A stretch of 16,940 bases of DNA from JADHUC01 sp964617665. GTDB lineage: Bacteria; Planctomycetota; Planctomycetia; Pirellulales; Pirellulaceae. The number at the start of each line of letters is the position of its first letter. Positions within the stretch are counted from its first letter, which is position 1. The translations under genes were made by a program, and so were the position numbers. The notes below the pieces were generated by a model, which made no database searches, was not told the origin of the DNA, and worked only from the letters and a program-made list of their open reading frames with translations. Shown piece after piece: positions 1 through 8,239 of the stretch. Where the stretch lies: positions 1 to 16,940 of the forward strand of contig CAZUAH010000294.1 in assembly GCA_964617665.1 (NCBI GenBank), in the 5' to 3' direction.

Positions 1-200
1 ACGGCCGAGATCATGAGGTCGGTTCTGCCGCAGCGACGGTATTCCATGTCGCGATTGTAACTGCGAATCTTGTCAGCTTCTTTCGCAGTGGCCGCGCCCG
101 CTTTCAGAGTCTGCGTTCCAGCCAGTCCAGCCGCCACACCAGCGGCAGCAAGTGACGTATCACGTACAAACTGACGGCGGTTCATTTCGTTAGCGGACAT
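1..200 (-). CDS. Aldo/keto reductase-like protein with Tat signal, N-terminal part only
   Basis: The gene is read on the minus strand and cut by the left window edge, so only 66 full codons are visible. The start ATG is at 200-198, preceded by an AGGAG ribosome binding site with a 6-nt spacer. The protein begins with a twin-arginine export signal (NRRQFVRDT at residues 7-15, then an Ala/Gly-rich hydrophobic stretch to about residue 36). Residues 52-66 (MEYRRCGRTDLMISA) resemble the first beta strand of aldo/keto reductases, whose usual start is like MEYRxLGRTGLxVS. From the family it would be an NAD(P)H-dependent oxidoreductase; the Tat signal suggests export after folding with its cofactor. 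The catalytic Tyr/Lys/Asp/His residues lie outside the window, so the assignment rests on the short N-terminal motif. It is divergent from the kinase gene at 529. Confidence 0.7.
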   Translation of the reverse strand, partial: MSANEMNRRQFVRDTSLAAAGVAAGLAGTQTLKAGAATAKEADKIRSYNRDMEYRRCGRTDLMISA

Positions 201-406
201 GGGAAGCTCCTTCCACTTTGTTTCTCGGAAACGTTCGTTCGACACACCGGCAGGAGGCCAGACGGGACTGTGGAACGTTGGGTCTACAAATCCGCATCCA
301 TCATACCACGACAACTCGCCACAATCCTACCCCAGCCGGGGTTGCGGCGGCCACAAGGCCGATTCACAATTCAAGGTTGTGCCTTGCGTCAGTTGTGTTT
401 GCAGGT

Positions 407-451
407 TGGCCCTCCGAGGCCGACCACGTATCCGACGGCCTCGGAGGGCCA
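407..451. repeat. Perfect 16-bp inverted repeat in the kinase leader
   Basis: Arms TGGCCCTCCGAGGCCG (407-422) and CGGCCTCGGAGGGCCA (436-451) are exact reverse complements around a 13-nt loop. No T-run follows, so it is not a classical intrinsic terminator on either strand. It sits in the 328-bp gap between the divergent aldo/keto reductase-like gene and the kinase, ending 77 bp before the kinase start. It resembles the short palindromic repeats that are dispersed in planctomycete genomes, but it could also be a leader hairpin or operator. Apart from this repeat, the RBS of the minus-strand gene and a weak 5-bp hairpin near 471-485, nothing else was seen in the gap. Confidence 0.65.
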
Positions 452-528
452 TCGTACGAATAAGACCGAAGTACGTGAGGTACTCGGTGCAATACTCGCC
501 GGTATCCGGCACTTCCGACGGTTTGGCG

Positions 529-3500
529 ATGAACGAGAAACTCCCCTCACCACGGGCAACTCTCTCCCCGCACGCGACGGCGCGTATCAAGGAAGCCTGC
601 GACCGCTTCCAGCAGGCCTGGACCGAAGGAGACAGACCAAGTGTCGAGCAGTACCTAACGGCGGAAAGCGAACCAGAACGGCTCGCGCTGTTGCCTGGAC
701 TGCTGGCCTTGGAGCGGCATCACCGCGACCGCACGGACGACCCGCTTACGCCCGACGAAGCCCACCGTCGATTCCCAGGCCATTCCGATCTTGTCGATAC
801 AGTGTTCGCCCCTGCGGATGGCAATATTACACAGGATGTGACGAGCACCCCAGCGCAATCGGCAGAGACGTCAGCGCCAACAGAGGCTTTTCTTGCTTCG
901 ACCATCGACTATTCGCGATCCGATGCTGCCAGTGACACAGCAACAGGCGCGGCCGCGTCGCGTGGTCAAGACTTCGCAAGACCGCCGTCCACAGTCCCTT
1001 CAGATCCTGGATCGGAGAATCTGTCGCCTGTCCCTGATGGCATTCCGCAAATCGCGGATTACGAACTGCTTGGATTGTTGGGACGCGGCGGCATGGGCAT
1101 GGTTTTGAAGGCACGCGATTGCAAGCTGCAGCGTACCGTTGCCGTCAAAATGCCGTTGAGCCCGGATGACGAGTATCGCAAGCGTTTCCTACGCGAGGCA
1201 CGTGCGTCTGCTGCGCTGCGGCACGCCAATATCTGCACTATTCACGAGGTGGGCGAGGCAGACGGCTGGCCGTACTTGGTGATGGAGTACGTTCAAGGAC
1301 GCATTCTTCGAGATTTGGCGGCGGAGGATCTGCCTGCCGAACGATCGATTGAAATCGTCGCCAAATTGGCCCGCGCTGTAGACTACGCGCATCAACACGA
1401 TGTCGTTCATCGTGATTTGAAGCCAAGCAACGTGATGATCGATGCCGAGACGGGCGAGCCGATTCTCATGGATTTCGGTCTGGCCAAGCCGATAACAGGC
1501 GACAGCAGCCTGATGACTCAATCTGGTCAGGTGATCGGTACGCCAGCCTATATGCCCCCGGAGCAAGCCGCCGGTGATCAAGAACGCGTCGGCCCGCGAT
1601 CGGATGTCTATTCGCTTGGCGCAGTCCTGTATCACATGCTGTCCGGCCGAGCGCCGTTTAGCGGCAGCATGGCCGAGGTGCTTGGGAGGGTGTGCAACCA
1701 GGAACCGGTCGCATTGCGAAAACTGCAGCCGAAGACCCACCGGGACCTTGAAACGATATGCGGCAAGGCCATGGCCAAAGAGCCGCGCGACCGATACGTT
1801 TCGGCTTCTGCCTTGGCAGACGATCTGGATCGTTTCCGCGCCGGCGAGGCCATCCTGGCGAAACGCGAAGGGCTCCCACGCAAGGCCTGGCGCAAAGTCC
1901 GTCGGCATCCAATCACGACGGCTCTCGTTCTGTTGGTGATCATCGCGATTGCTACGACAGGCTTCGTGGTGGCGCGCGCTCAACGGATAACTGCGTTGCG
2001 ACGTTCGATCGATCAACGCCTGGCAAACGGATCTTTCTCCCAAGAAGAAATCGAGGATCTGGAAACCCTTATTGCCCGACTTGGTCACTACAACTCACAA
2101 GAGGCGATTAGGTATCGTAAGCGTCTCATTGAGAGCTTCGCCAAGCCGATTGAGAAAACGCTTGACGAAGCGCGTCTCAGCCCCGAAGACGTAGAACGGA
2201 TTCAGGAGGCGATCGACCGGCTGAACGAACTTTCACCGAAGCGTGCCGCCTCGCTTGCCAAGAAGTTAACGGAAAATCAGTCGGAGTGGCACACCTTGTT
2301 CGAACTCAAATCGCCATTTGACGAGGTGGAGGCCACGTTCAAACCTGATACGGTTCGGGTCGAGGGTAGCAGCTTGCTTTCCACTGGCGGATTGGTACGC
2401 ACAACTTGTCTGTGCCCCAGCGAAGTGCGGCTGGAGGCACAATTCGACGAGTCTTGGACATCCGCGGATCGCCTGGGGCTGGTACTCGGCGCCGGGGCTC
2501 CGAACACAGATGTGGCCGATGGGTATACGTTCCTCGTTCTACTGCCGCAGCCAAAGCCCCGGAAAGGTGCAAGGCGAAAGGACAAACAAGACGGGCCAAG
2601 CGGAGGCAACGTTCGTATACAGATATTTCGCGGCAAGGCGATTCTTCGAGAGGAAGACGTTCCGCTGGTTCCCGGTCCCTTGTCCCTTTTTGCCGGCCGC
2701 TCGCACGACCGCTTGACGTTTCGGGTCAACGATCTGCCAGCTTGGCAATTTCGCGATGTGTTTCCGCTTCCACAAAACGACGCCCACGTGCTCGCCGTGC
2801 AATGGCCTGAAAGTGTTCCGCTGATCCTTCTTCACGCGAAAGAGCGACTCCGACCGACGGAAGAAAGTCCGCTGGAGCGAGGCGAGCATCTTTACAGTCT
2901 GGGCAAGTACGCGGATGCAATGCACGAGTTCGAGCAACAGGTGATTCAATCCGCCGGGACAGAGTTCGAGCAGGAAGCGCGAGTCAAGCAGGCGTTGTGT
3001 TTGATTGCTCTGGAACGCATGGACGAAGCCGCTGAAGTCCTCGGGCTGGTGGCAAACGAGGAGGGCGACCGTTGGCCACTGATTGCAGGTTGTCAACTCT
3101 GGTCTATCCGTCTCCAGAAGCGACGACCTGATGAGGCGTACGCGATATTTCTCGCCTTGTCATCACGGTACGAATTCAGTCAGTTGCGCGAACAAGTACC
3201 ACGCGACCTCGTCACCTCGATCGTGCACGCCTATCGAGAAAAGTCGGGGGGACTCGGCTGGTACGCGTACAATCCGGATTTGACCCAAGACCTGGAACGG
3301 TCTGTGGCCGTGCAGGAGTTCTTCGGCATGGAAGGACTATCGTTAGACGTGCCCCGACTGTATCTCTGCCGTGCTTACCACTTGAAGGGTGACAACGAGA
3401 CCGCGATTCAGAATGCCGAACGCATCTTGCGTGAGCAAACCTCCTTCCACGGCGAGAGTCATTTCCGGTTCTTGCAGCTTTGCGAATTGTATTCGTGGCT

Positions 3501-4530
3501 GCTGCGTTTGGAGGGTGAAGCTCCTCGCGCCCTGAGCCTGCTTGACCAACAGCTTCTGGATATCGACGGGCAATACCGTACGGATCATCTTGCCCTCTTG
3601 GTGGAACGAGCGCGCGTGCATGCATGCCTGGAGCAGTGGGAAGACGCCGAGAAGGATCTGACGACGCTAGTGTCACTATCGTCGGCGGCTGAGTTGGGTT
3701 ATGCACGCTTTTCGGGATGTTGTCTGCTTCTGGGTTGTCTCCGCGATCGTCGAGGCGACGCGGAAGGAGCGTTATCGGCTTGGCGGGATGGAGCGATGGA
3801 CAAGAGTCCTGAACACGGCGCATTGAAGCTCCGCGACGTGGAAGGTTTCGCGCATGCACTCGTGCTTGCATCGCTTGGCGAGCAGTTCACTGCGGACGAC
3901 GTTAGCTGGCTCATCCAGAAGATCTCCAAGACCGTCGCCGCCGCCCACCGTATCCCGCCATCCGTCATCGAGGGCACTGTGCGCATTTTTCTGGTGGACC
4001 TTACACCTGCACGCATCGCCGGAGTCGTCCGAGAGACCTTCCGCAATCCCCGCGGCCGCCAAGTAGCAGAACACTGGGCCTTTCGTGACCAACCGATGCA
4101 CGAGCTCATTGCCGGCTTCCTCGACTCTCTTGCCGTCGAAATCGTGGATCAATTGCTCATTCCCGAAGAACTCTCGCCGGAACAGCAAGCTCTGGCGGGC
4201 CAATTTGCGGCGGGCGCCTATGCGGCTTACTACGAGGGAAGCCTCGACAAGTCTCATTTGATGCAGATGCTGATGGTCTGGAACGGGCTGACCGGCTTGG
4301 GCGGCTGGCAAACGCTGGCTCCCAAGCTGGACGCGGACATGCGCGGTCCCGCAGCCTACTTCTTCGGACACCGATACCTGCAATTGAAACGCCCGAGCGT
4401 TGCAGTCGATTTCTGGAAGGGCGCGCTTGAGGACGCCAAAGCCGACTCCACTCTTGAACGACTGTGCCGCGCCGAACTAGATCGCGTCGAGCAGGAACAA
4501 GAGGGCACCCAGGAGCCCGAGAAGGAATAG
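529..4530 (+). CDS. Membrane-anchored Ser/Thr protein kinase with large C-terminal sensor/TPR-like region
   Basis: This is a 1333-residue Hanks-type kinase. The N-terminal region (about 17-95) is the helical leader seen on many planctomycete kinases, followed by a low-complexity linker to about 170. The kinase domain spans about 178-440: glycine loop GRGGMG 185-190, catalytic Lys207, alpha-C Glu223, HRDLKPSN 294-301 with Asp296, DFG 315-317, and GTPAYMPPEQ 337-346. All catalytic residues are present, so it should be active. One transmembrane helix lies at about 462-482 after a basic stretch. The remaining 850 residues are probably extracytoplasmic, with a beta-rich domain (about 600-750) then TPR-like helical repeats around residues 780-1100. 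The open frame extends upstream to 199, but that start would overlap the divergent gene and code for Arg/Pro-rich filler. ATG 529 fits where family similarity begins, although no clear Shine-Dalgarno precedes it. The substrate and signal are unknown. Confidence 0.93.
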   Translation: MNEKLPSPRATLSPHATARIKEACDRFQQAWTEGDRPSVEQYLTAESEPERLALLPGLLALERHHRDRTDDPLTPDEAHRRFPGHSDLVDTVFAPADGNITQDVTSTPAQSAETSAPTEAFLASTIDYSRSDAASDTATGAAASRGQDFARPPSTVPSDPGSENLSPVPDGIPQIADYELLGLLGRGGMGMVLKARDCKLQRTVAVKMPLSPDDEYRKRFLREARASAALRHANICTIHEVGEADGWPYLVMEYVQGRILRDLAAEDLPAERSIEIVAKLARAVDYAHQHDVVHRDLKPSNVMIDAETGEPILMDFGLAKPITGDSSLMTQSGQVIGTPAYMPPEQAAGDQERVGPRSDVYSLGAVLYHMLSGRAPFSGSMAEVLGRVCNQEPVALRKLQPKTHRDLETICGKAMAKEPRDRYVSASALADDLDRFRAGEAILAKREGLPRKAWRKVRRHPITTALVLLVIIAIATTGFVVARAQRITALRRSIDQRLANGSFSQEEIEDLETLIARLGHYNSQEAIRYRKRLIESFAKPIEKTLDEARLSPEDVERIQEAIDRLNELSPKRAASLAKKLTENQSEWHTLFELKSPFDEVEATFKPDTVRVEGSSLLSTGGLVRTTCLCPSEVRLEAQFDESWTSADRLGLVLGAGAPNTDVADGYTFLVLLPQPKPRKGARRKDKQDGPSGGNVRIQIFRGKAILREEDVPLVPGPLSLFAGRSHDRLTFRVNDLPAWQFRDVFPLPQNDAHVLAVQWPESVPLILLHAKERLRPTEESPLERGEHLYSLGKYADAMHEFEQQVIQSAGTEFEQEARVKQALCLIALERMDEAAEVLGLVANEEGDRWPLIAGCQLWSIRLQKRRPDEAYAIFLALSSRYEFSQLREQVPRDLVTSIVHAYREKSGGLGWYAYNPDLTQDLERSVAVQEFFGMEGLSLDVPRLYLCRAYHLKGDNETAIQNAERILREQTSFHGESHFRFLQLCELYSWLLRLEGEAPRALSLLDQQLLDIDGQYRTDHLALLVERARVHACLEQWEDAEKDLTTLVSLSSAAELGYARFSGCCLLLGCLRDRRGDAEGALSAWRDGAMDKSPEHGALKLRDVEGFAHALVLASLGEQFTADDVSWLIQKISKTVAAAHRIPPSVIEGTVRIFLVDLTPARIAGVVRETFRNPRGRQVAEHWAFRDQPMHELIAGFLDSLAVEIVDQLLIPEELSPEQQALAGQFAAGAYAAYYEGSLDKSHLMQMLMVWNGLTGLGGWQTLAPKLDADMRGPAAYFFGHRYLQLKRPSVAVDFWKGALEDAKADSTLERLCRAELDRVEQEQEGTQEPEKE

Positions 4531-4550
4531 CCCCTGCAACGATCGGCACG

Positions 4551-4603
4551 CGGCCGACCCGAGATTCGCGCCGCTCCATCCTTGCTTCTGTTGCGGTCGG
4601 CCG
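4551..4603. terminator. Possible bidirectional terminator hairpin between convergent genes
   Basis: CGGCCGACC (4551-4559) and GGTCGGCCG (4595-4603) are perfect inverted 9-mers separated by 35 nt. They sit in the 103-bp gap between the kinase stop and the stop of the DAHP synthase on the other strand, where a shared terminator would be expected. The loop is long and there is no T-tract on either side, so the call is weak. Confidence 0.25.
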
Positions 4604-4633
4604 ACGCTATCGCGCTGATCCGATTTGGTCACC

Positions 4634-5674
4634 TCACAGCGTTTCCGCTGCCTCCAGCACGATTCGTTCTGTAGTGTCCCAATCGATACAGGCGTCCGTG
4701 ATGGATTGGCCGTAGGTCAGATCGCCGGCTGGATTCGGAAACGGCTGATTGCCTTCGAGTAGATTGCTTTCCAGCATGGCACCGATGATCGAAATGGTGC
4801 CGGACGTGCGTTGACGCACAACATCCTGGAGCACCTCCGGCTGGCGCCGGAAGTCCTTTCCGCTGTTGCCGTGGCTGCAATCGATCAACATAACTTTCCT
4901 TAGGCCGGCCTCATCCAGTAGCCGTTCTGTTTGGGCAACGTCTTCCGCGGAATAGTTGGGGCCGTCGTCGCCTCCGCGCAAGACGACGTGGCAGCCGGAG
5001 TTTCCGGTGGTTGTCACGGCCGACGCTACTCCGTCACCGCTGATGCCCAGGAATGTGTGTGATGCCTTGGCCGCCTTTATTGCGTTAATGGCCGGGCTGA
5101 TACTGCCTGGCGTGGCGTTCTTGAAACCCAGCGGCATGGAAAGCCCTGATGCCATTTGGCGGTGTGTTTGCGATTCGGTAGTGCGAGCGCCAATGGCCGA
5201 CCAGCAGATAAGGTCCGCGATGTATTGCGGCGTGATAGGATCCAGCAACTCGGTAGCCGTCGGTACGCCCAGGTCGATCACTTCGCGCAGGAATCGGCGA
5301 GCAATGCGCAGGCCTTCCGGGATATCGTCCGAACCGTCCAAGTGCGGATCCATGATAAGCCCCTTCCATCCCGTCGAAGTACGGGGCTTCTCGAAATAGC
5401 ACCGCATCACAATGTAAATGCGTTCGCGCACTTGGTCGATCAGTCCGCGTAGGCGGTCCGCGTATTCCAAGCCGGCCTCGATGTCGTGAATCGAACACGG
5501 CCCGACGATCAGCAAAAGCCGTGGATCGCTGCGGAAGATGATCTGATGGATGTGCTCGCGTGCCTCGGCCACCAATTCCGCTTGACTGTCGGAACGCGGG
5601 ATTTCGTGCAGCATCAGCGCCGGTGCTGGTAGCGGGATATTAGACGCGACGTGCAGATCTGATACTTGTCTCAT
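4634..5674 (-). CDS. 3-deoxy-7-phosphoheptulonate (DAHP) synthase, class I, AroF/G/H type
   Basis: This cytoplasmic enzyme condenses phosphoenolpyruvate with erythrose 4-phosphate to DAHP, the committing step of aromatic amino acid synthesis. The 346-residue length is close to the roughly 350 of E. coli AroG. Family motifs are intact: VGPCSIHD (57-64) with the metal-ligand Cys60, RCYFEKPRT (91-99), a GWKGL loop, IGARTTESQ, LGFKN, the ILIDCSHGNS-like metal His motif, MLESNLLEGNQ and the C-terminal SITDACIDW. The start ATG at 5674-5672 has an AGAGGA-type ribosome binding site about 6 nt upstream. The N-terminal extension of class I enzymes, which carries feedback regulation by Phe, Tyr or Trp, is present, but which amino acid it senses cannot be read, so no paralogue letter is given. 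No other shikimate gene is nearby. A small membrane-protein ORF lies 37 bp upstream on the same strand and may share its transcript. Confidence 0.96.
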   Translation of the reverse strand: MRQVSDLHVASNIPLPAPALMLHEIPRSDSQAELVAEAREHIHQIIFRSDPRLLLIVGPCSIHDIEAGLEYADRLRGLIDQVRERIYIVMRCYFEKPRTSTGWKGLIMDPHLDGSDDIPEGLRIARRFLREVIDLGVPTATELLDPITPQYIADLICWSAIGARTTESQTHRQMASGLSMPLGFKNATPGSISPAINAIKAAKASHTFLGISGDGVASAVTTTGNSGCHVVLRGGDDGPNYSAEDVAQTERLLDEAGLRKVMLIDCSHGNSGKDFRRQPEVLQDVVRQRTSGTISIIGAMLESNLLEGNQPFPNPAGDLTYGQSITDACIDWDTTERIVLEAAETL

Positions 5675-5711
5675 GCAACTTCCTCTGTTCTTAACGGTAG
5701 CGAAGGAATTC

Positions 5712-5864
5712 CTATCGCACCCAAATCGGCGAACCCCACGCCATGGCGTCGTCGGAATTCGTTGGACGCTGCACCCCGAGCAGTACGCTCACGAGCGCAA
5801 TTCCCACAGCCAACATCCCAACGAGCCATCGTCGAAGATCCTTGTCGACTCTTCGCGAGTACAT
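5712..5864 (-). CDS. Small hypothetical single-pass membrane protein (50 aa)
   Basis: A short minus-strand ORF begins at ATG 5864-5862, preceded by an AGGGG ribosome binding site at a usable spacing. It encodes a basic N-terminus (MYSRRVDKDLRR), one hydrophobic segment at residues 13-31 (WLVGMLAVGIALVSVLLGV) and a short polar tail. The basic-then-hydrophobic layout suggests a single-pass inner-membrane protein with the N-terminus inside. It ends 37 bp before the DAHP synthase start on the same strand and could be co-transcribed. The frame stays open 51 bp further upstream, but the internal ATG has the better ribosome binding site. No family is recognised and no function is proposed. A chance ORF cannot be excluded at this length. 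Confidence 0.5.
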   Translation of the reverse strand: MYSRRVDKDLRRWLVGMLAVGIALVSVLLGVQRPTNSDDAMAWGSPIWVR

Positions 5865-6124
5865 GGTTGTGCCCCTTTGTTGATACGGCTTTTGTATCAG
5901 GAACCCTTCTTTCACAGTTTACCACCAGATCGGGAGGTGAACAGAGATGCGGTCGATGTAACTCGCGCTTGGCAAGGGGCTTTCCTTCCTTTACGTTTAT
6001 GTTAGGCACGATCTTCCCTTGCGTGTGCGTTGCGGTGGTGCTTCTTTACCTCCCTGGCCTTGTCGCGCATCTAATGCGTGGGGGCATGCCGTGTGAACTG
6101 GCAACTTCGCTGCGAGGGGCAACT

Positions 6125-6313
6125 ATGAAACAATCCGATGACGTCGAGGACGATCTCGTGTGCTTGCACGATAATACGGTTGTTGCCGGAGACGCTCCGC
6201 AGTGCCTTCATCCATCGAGTTTCTGCGACCATCGCACTTTGTGCCCCATTCTGGAATCGCAGCGAAGGCGAAGACGTGCGAATGAGAAGGAGGGATCCAA
6301 AGCAATCAAGTAG
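6125..6313 (+). CDS. Weak hypothetical small ORF (62 aa), Cys-containing
   Basis: An ORF from ATG 6125 has a GAGGGG ribosome-binding-like sequence just upstream. It encodes an acidic start (MKQSDDVEDDLVCLHD), four cysteines at residues 13-41 in a C-x13-C-x6-C-x6-C-like spacing, and a strongly basic end. The frame is open well upstream; from ATG 5999 a 104-residue version would add a hydrophobic segment (VCVAVVLLYLPGLVAHL). No family is recognised and coding is uncertain. Around it, 5865-6322 contains nothing else that can be supported beyond likely promoter sequence for the small minus-strand gene. Confidence 0.25.
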   Translation: MKQSDDVEDDLVCLHDNTVVAGDAPQCLHPSSFCDHRTLCPILESQRRRRRANEKEGSKAIK

Positions 6314-6322
6314 AGTAGGTGT

Positions 6323-6410
6323 CCGAAAACTGGGAGGGCGAAGCTCCTGCTGAGCCGGACTTCTTGAACCAACAGGCGGCTCGGCTGGAGCCTCGCCCTC
6401 CCGAAAACTG
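6323..6410. repeat. REPIN/MITE-like hairpin element with flanking 10-bp direct repeats
   Basis: Two 25-nt arms are inverted complements with 22 of 25 matches: GGGAGGGCGAAGCTCC... at 6332-6356 and ...GGAGCCTCGCCCTCCC at 6378-6402, with a 21-nt loop between. The sequence CCGAAAACTG occurs in direct orientation at both edges (6323-6332 and 6401-6410), overlapping the arm tips by 1-2 bp. Read in the other direction, the arms give a Gly-Glu-Ala-Pro-Ala-Glu-Pro peptide, a pattern I associate with repeat-derived false ORFs in planctomycete genomes. The element ends 45 bp before the likely start of the FAD oxidoreductase. It carries no gene and would depend on a transposase elsewhere if mobile. Confidence 0.7.
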
Positions 6411-6455
6411 TGAATTTCAATGCCCTTCACACTTTGGTCATACCGAATTTTCTCC

Positions 6456-8168
6456 ATGAAATACCTACCCATAATCGTGTTCTTGTTCCTGCTCGCGTCG
6501 AATGTCCGAGCTGCTGAAATGTTGGTCGAAGCCGAGAGTTTTGAAGATCTCGGTGGTTGGGTGGTCGATGCACAGTTCGTGGATCAAATGGGGTCGCCCT
6601 ATCTCTTGGCTCACGGGCTAGGAACTCGTGTGGCCAACGCGAAGACGACGGTGACGTTTCCGGAAACCGGAACCTACCGACTTTGGGTTCGGATCAAGGA
6701 TTGGGTGCCGTCGCGTCATCCGGGCCGATTTCGCGTGGCCGTTGACGGGAATGAATTGGCCACAGAATTCGGAACAACCGGCGACGGTTGGATTTGGCAG
6801 GATGGCGGCGCGGTCGATGTTGCGAAAAAGAGCGTCGCCATCGAACTGAAGGATCTTACCGGATTCGACGGCCGATGCGATGCGCTGTTGTTCACGACGA
6901 ACCAGAGCTTTCGGCCACCTGAGAAACCTGACGAGGCGATGGCCAAATGGCGGCGGGCATTGTTGGAGGTGCCGGACGTGCCGCCTTCGGCTGGTAGCAT
7001 CGATGTCGTGGTGGTTGGCGGCGGCGTAGCAGGCTGCTCGGCGGCGCTGACTGCAGCGCGGTTGGGATCGCGCGTCGTTTTCGTCCAGAATCGTCCCGTG
7101 CTGGGCGGCAACAGCAGTTCGGAGATCGGCATCAGACCTGCCGGCATCGACCGTTCGATTGTGACCGAGGTGGTCGGAGGAGATCGAGAGCGCGTGATTC
7201 GAGCCGAGCCAAGAATTCGGCTGCTGCTCGGTTGGCATGCTTTTCGAGTGAATGTCGAAGGCCAACACATCACGAGCGTGGACGCCAAGAACAATCGCAC
7301 AGGGGAGGAGTTGCGACTGAGCGGCCCCATTTTCATCGACTGCACCGGTGATGGTTGGATCGGATGTCGGGCCGGCGCTGATTATCGCATGGGCCGGGAA
7401 GCGAGAGGCGAGTTTGACGAGTCCCTGGCTCCGGAGAAGGCGGACAAGATGACTCATGGCGCCACGCTATTCTTCAAGATCGCTCTCGACGAGGCGTCTG
7501 CTCCGTTTCCCGATGTTCCTTGGGCGAGAGCGGTTGCCGGTGACCATCTCGACGTGGTCAGCAACCACAGTTGGGAATACGGCCACTTGCGCGACATGAT
7601 TGGCGAGGCCGAGGAAATTCGTGATCATTTGCTGTGCGCCATCTACGGAACCTTTGCCAACGTGAAACAGAAGTTTCCTCAAAAGGCCGCCAAGGCGCGA
7701 CTGTCGCACGTAGGGCATGTGGCTGCGCGAGGTGAATCGCGACGCCTGATGGGCGACTACATCCTGACCGAGAACGACATTCGTGAGAGCCGCAAGTTTC
7801 CCGATGCCGTAGCCACCGGCAGCTTGGTCTTCTGTCTCCATTATCCGGGCGAGGACTATGACTTTCGCAACAAAATGAACCTAATTCCCGTCAAGCCGTA
7901 CGGAATTCCTTTCCGGTGTCTGTACTCACGAAATATCGACAACTTGATGATGGCCGGACGCGACGCGAGTGCCTCTCATATTGCTTACTCGAGCACCAAG
8001 CTAATGAAGACCGGTGGTCACATGGGCGTCGCTGTTGGGGCTGCAGCGGCACTGTGCAAGAAACACGAGACAACGCCGCGAGGTGTGTATGAGAAGCACC
8101 TGGAGGAGCTGAAAGACGTTGTCTTTGAACGCGGGAATCACGCAGGAATGCTGAGCGACCATCGGTAG
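6456..8168 (+). CDS. Secreted FAD-dependent oxidoreductase with N-terminal sugar-binding-like domain
   Basis: The 570-residue product starts with a Sec signal peptide (MKYLPIIVFLFLLASNVRAA, cleavage near residue 20). ATG 6456 is preferred over ATG 6420, which would add 12 residues before the signal and abut the repeat element. Residues about 21-150 form a beta-rich module (EAESFEDLGGW, TYRLWVRIKDW, GRFRVAVDG), like the carbohydrate-binding-type domains found on planctomycete exported oxidoreductases. Residues 182 onward are an FAD-binding domain of the FAD_oxidored (PF12831) type: VVVGGGVAGCSAA with the dinucleotide glycines at 188-193, then LGGNSSSE at 216-223, and near the C-terminus LMMAGRDASASH. 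The substrate is unknown; the binding module and neighbours suggest a carbohydrate or glycoside. The gene is not directly linked to the operon at 9577, being separated by the minus-strand AraC gene. Confidence 0.85.
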   Translation: MKYLPIIVFLFLLASNVRAAEMLVEAESFEDLGGWVVDAQFVDQMGSPYLLAHGLGTRVANAKTTVTFPETGTYRLWVRIKDWVPSRHPGRFRVAVDGNELATEFGTTGDGWIWQDGGAVDVAKKSVAIELKDLTGFDGRCDALLFTTNQSFRPPEKPDEAMAKWRRALLEVPDVPPSAGSIDVVVVGGGVAGCSAALTAARLGSRVVFVQNRPVLGGNSSSEIGIRPAGIDRSIVTEVVGGDRERVIRAEPRIRLLLGWHAFRVNVEGQHITSVDAKNNRTGEELRLSGPIFIDCTGDGWIGCRAGADYRMGREARGEFDESLAPEKADKMTHGATLFFKIALDEASAPFPDVPWARAVAGDHLDVVSNHSWEYGHLRDMIGEAEEIRDHLLCAIYGTFANVKQKFPQKAAKARLSHVGHVAARGESRRLMGDYILTENDIRESRKFPDAVATGSLVFCLHYPGEDYDFRNKMNLIPVKPYGIPFRCLYSRNIDNLMMAGRDASASHIAYSSTKLMKTGGHMGVAVGAAAALCKKHETTPRGVYEKHLEELKDVVFERGNHAGMLSDHR

Positions 8169-8197
8169 CGACCAAAAGTGGTTTCACAATGGTGTGG

Positions 8198-8219
8198 CAC
8201 TGCTTGCTCGCAAGCAGTG
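8198..8219. repeat. Perfect 10-bp-arm palindrome after the FAD oxidoreductase
   Basis: CACTGCTTGC (8198-8207) and GCAAGCAGTG (8210-8219) are exact inverted complements with two bases between. The palindrome starts 30 bp after the oxidoreductase stop. There is no T-run after it, so termination would have to be of an atypical kind. It resembles the GTGGCACTGCT...AGCAGTG repeats that recur in planctomycete intergenic DNA (from memory, not searched here). Confidence 0.5.
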
Positions 8220-8239
8220 ATGGCCTTTCATAGAAACAG

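Noticed and set aside
199..528. Kinase start at ATG 199, adding 110 residues
   Set aside because: It would overlap the start codon of the divergent gene, has no ribosome binding site and encodes Arg/Pro-rich sequence across an inverted repeat; the family-like region begins after 529.
1189..2088. 299-residue minus-strand ORF inside the kinase
   Set aside because: It lies wholly opposite the kinase domain, which has intact motifs; the reverse frame shows no recognisable domain and no ribosome binding site.
6071..6472. Minus-strand ORF containing GEAPAEP
   Set aside because: The peptide is encoded by the arms of the hairpin element at 6332-6402, not by a gene.
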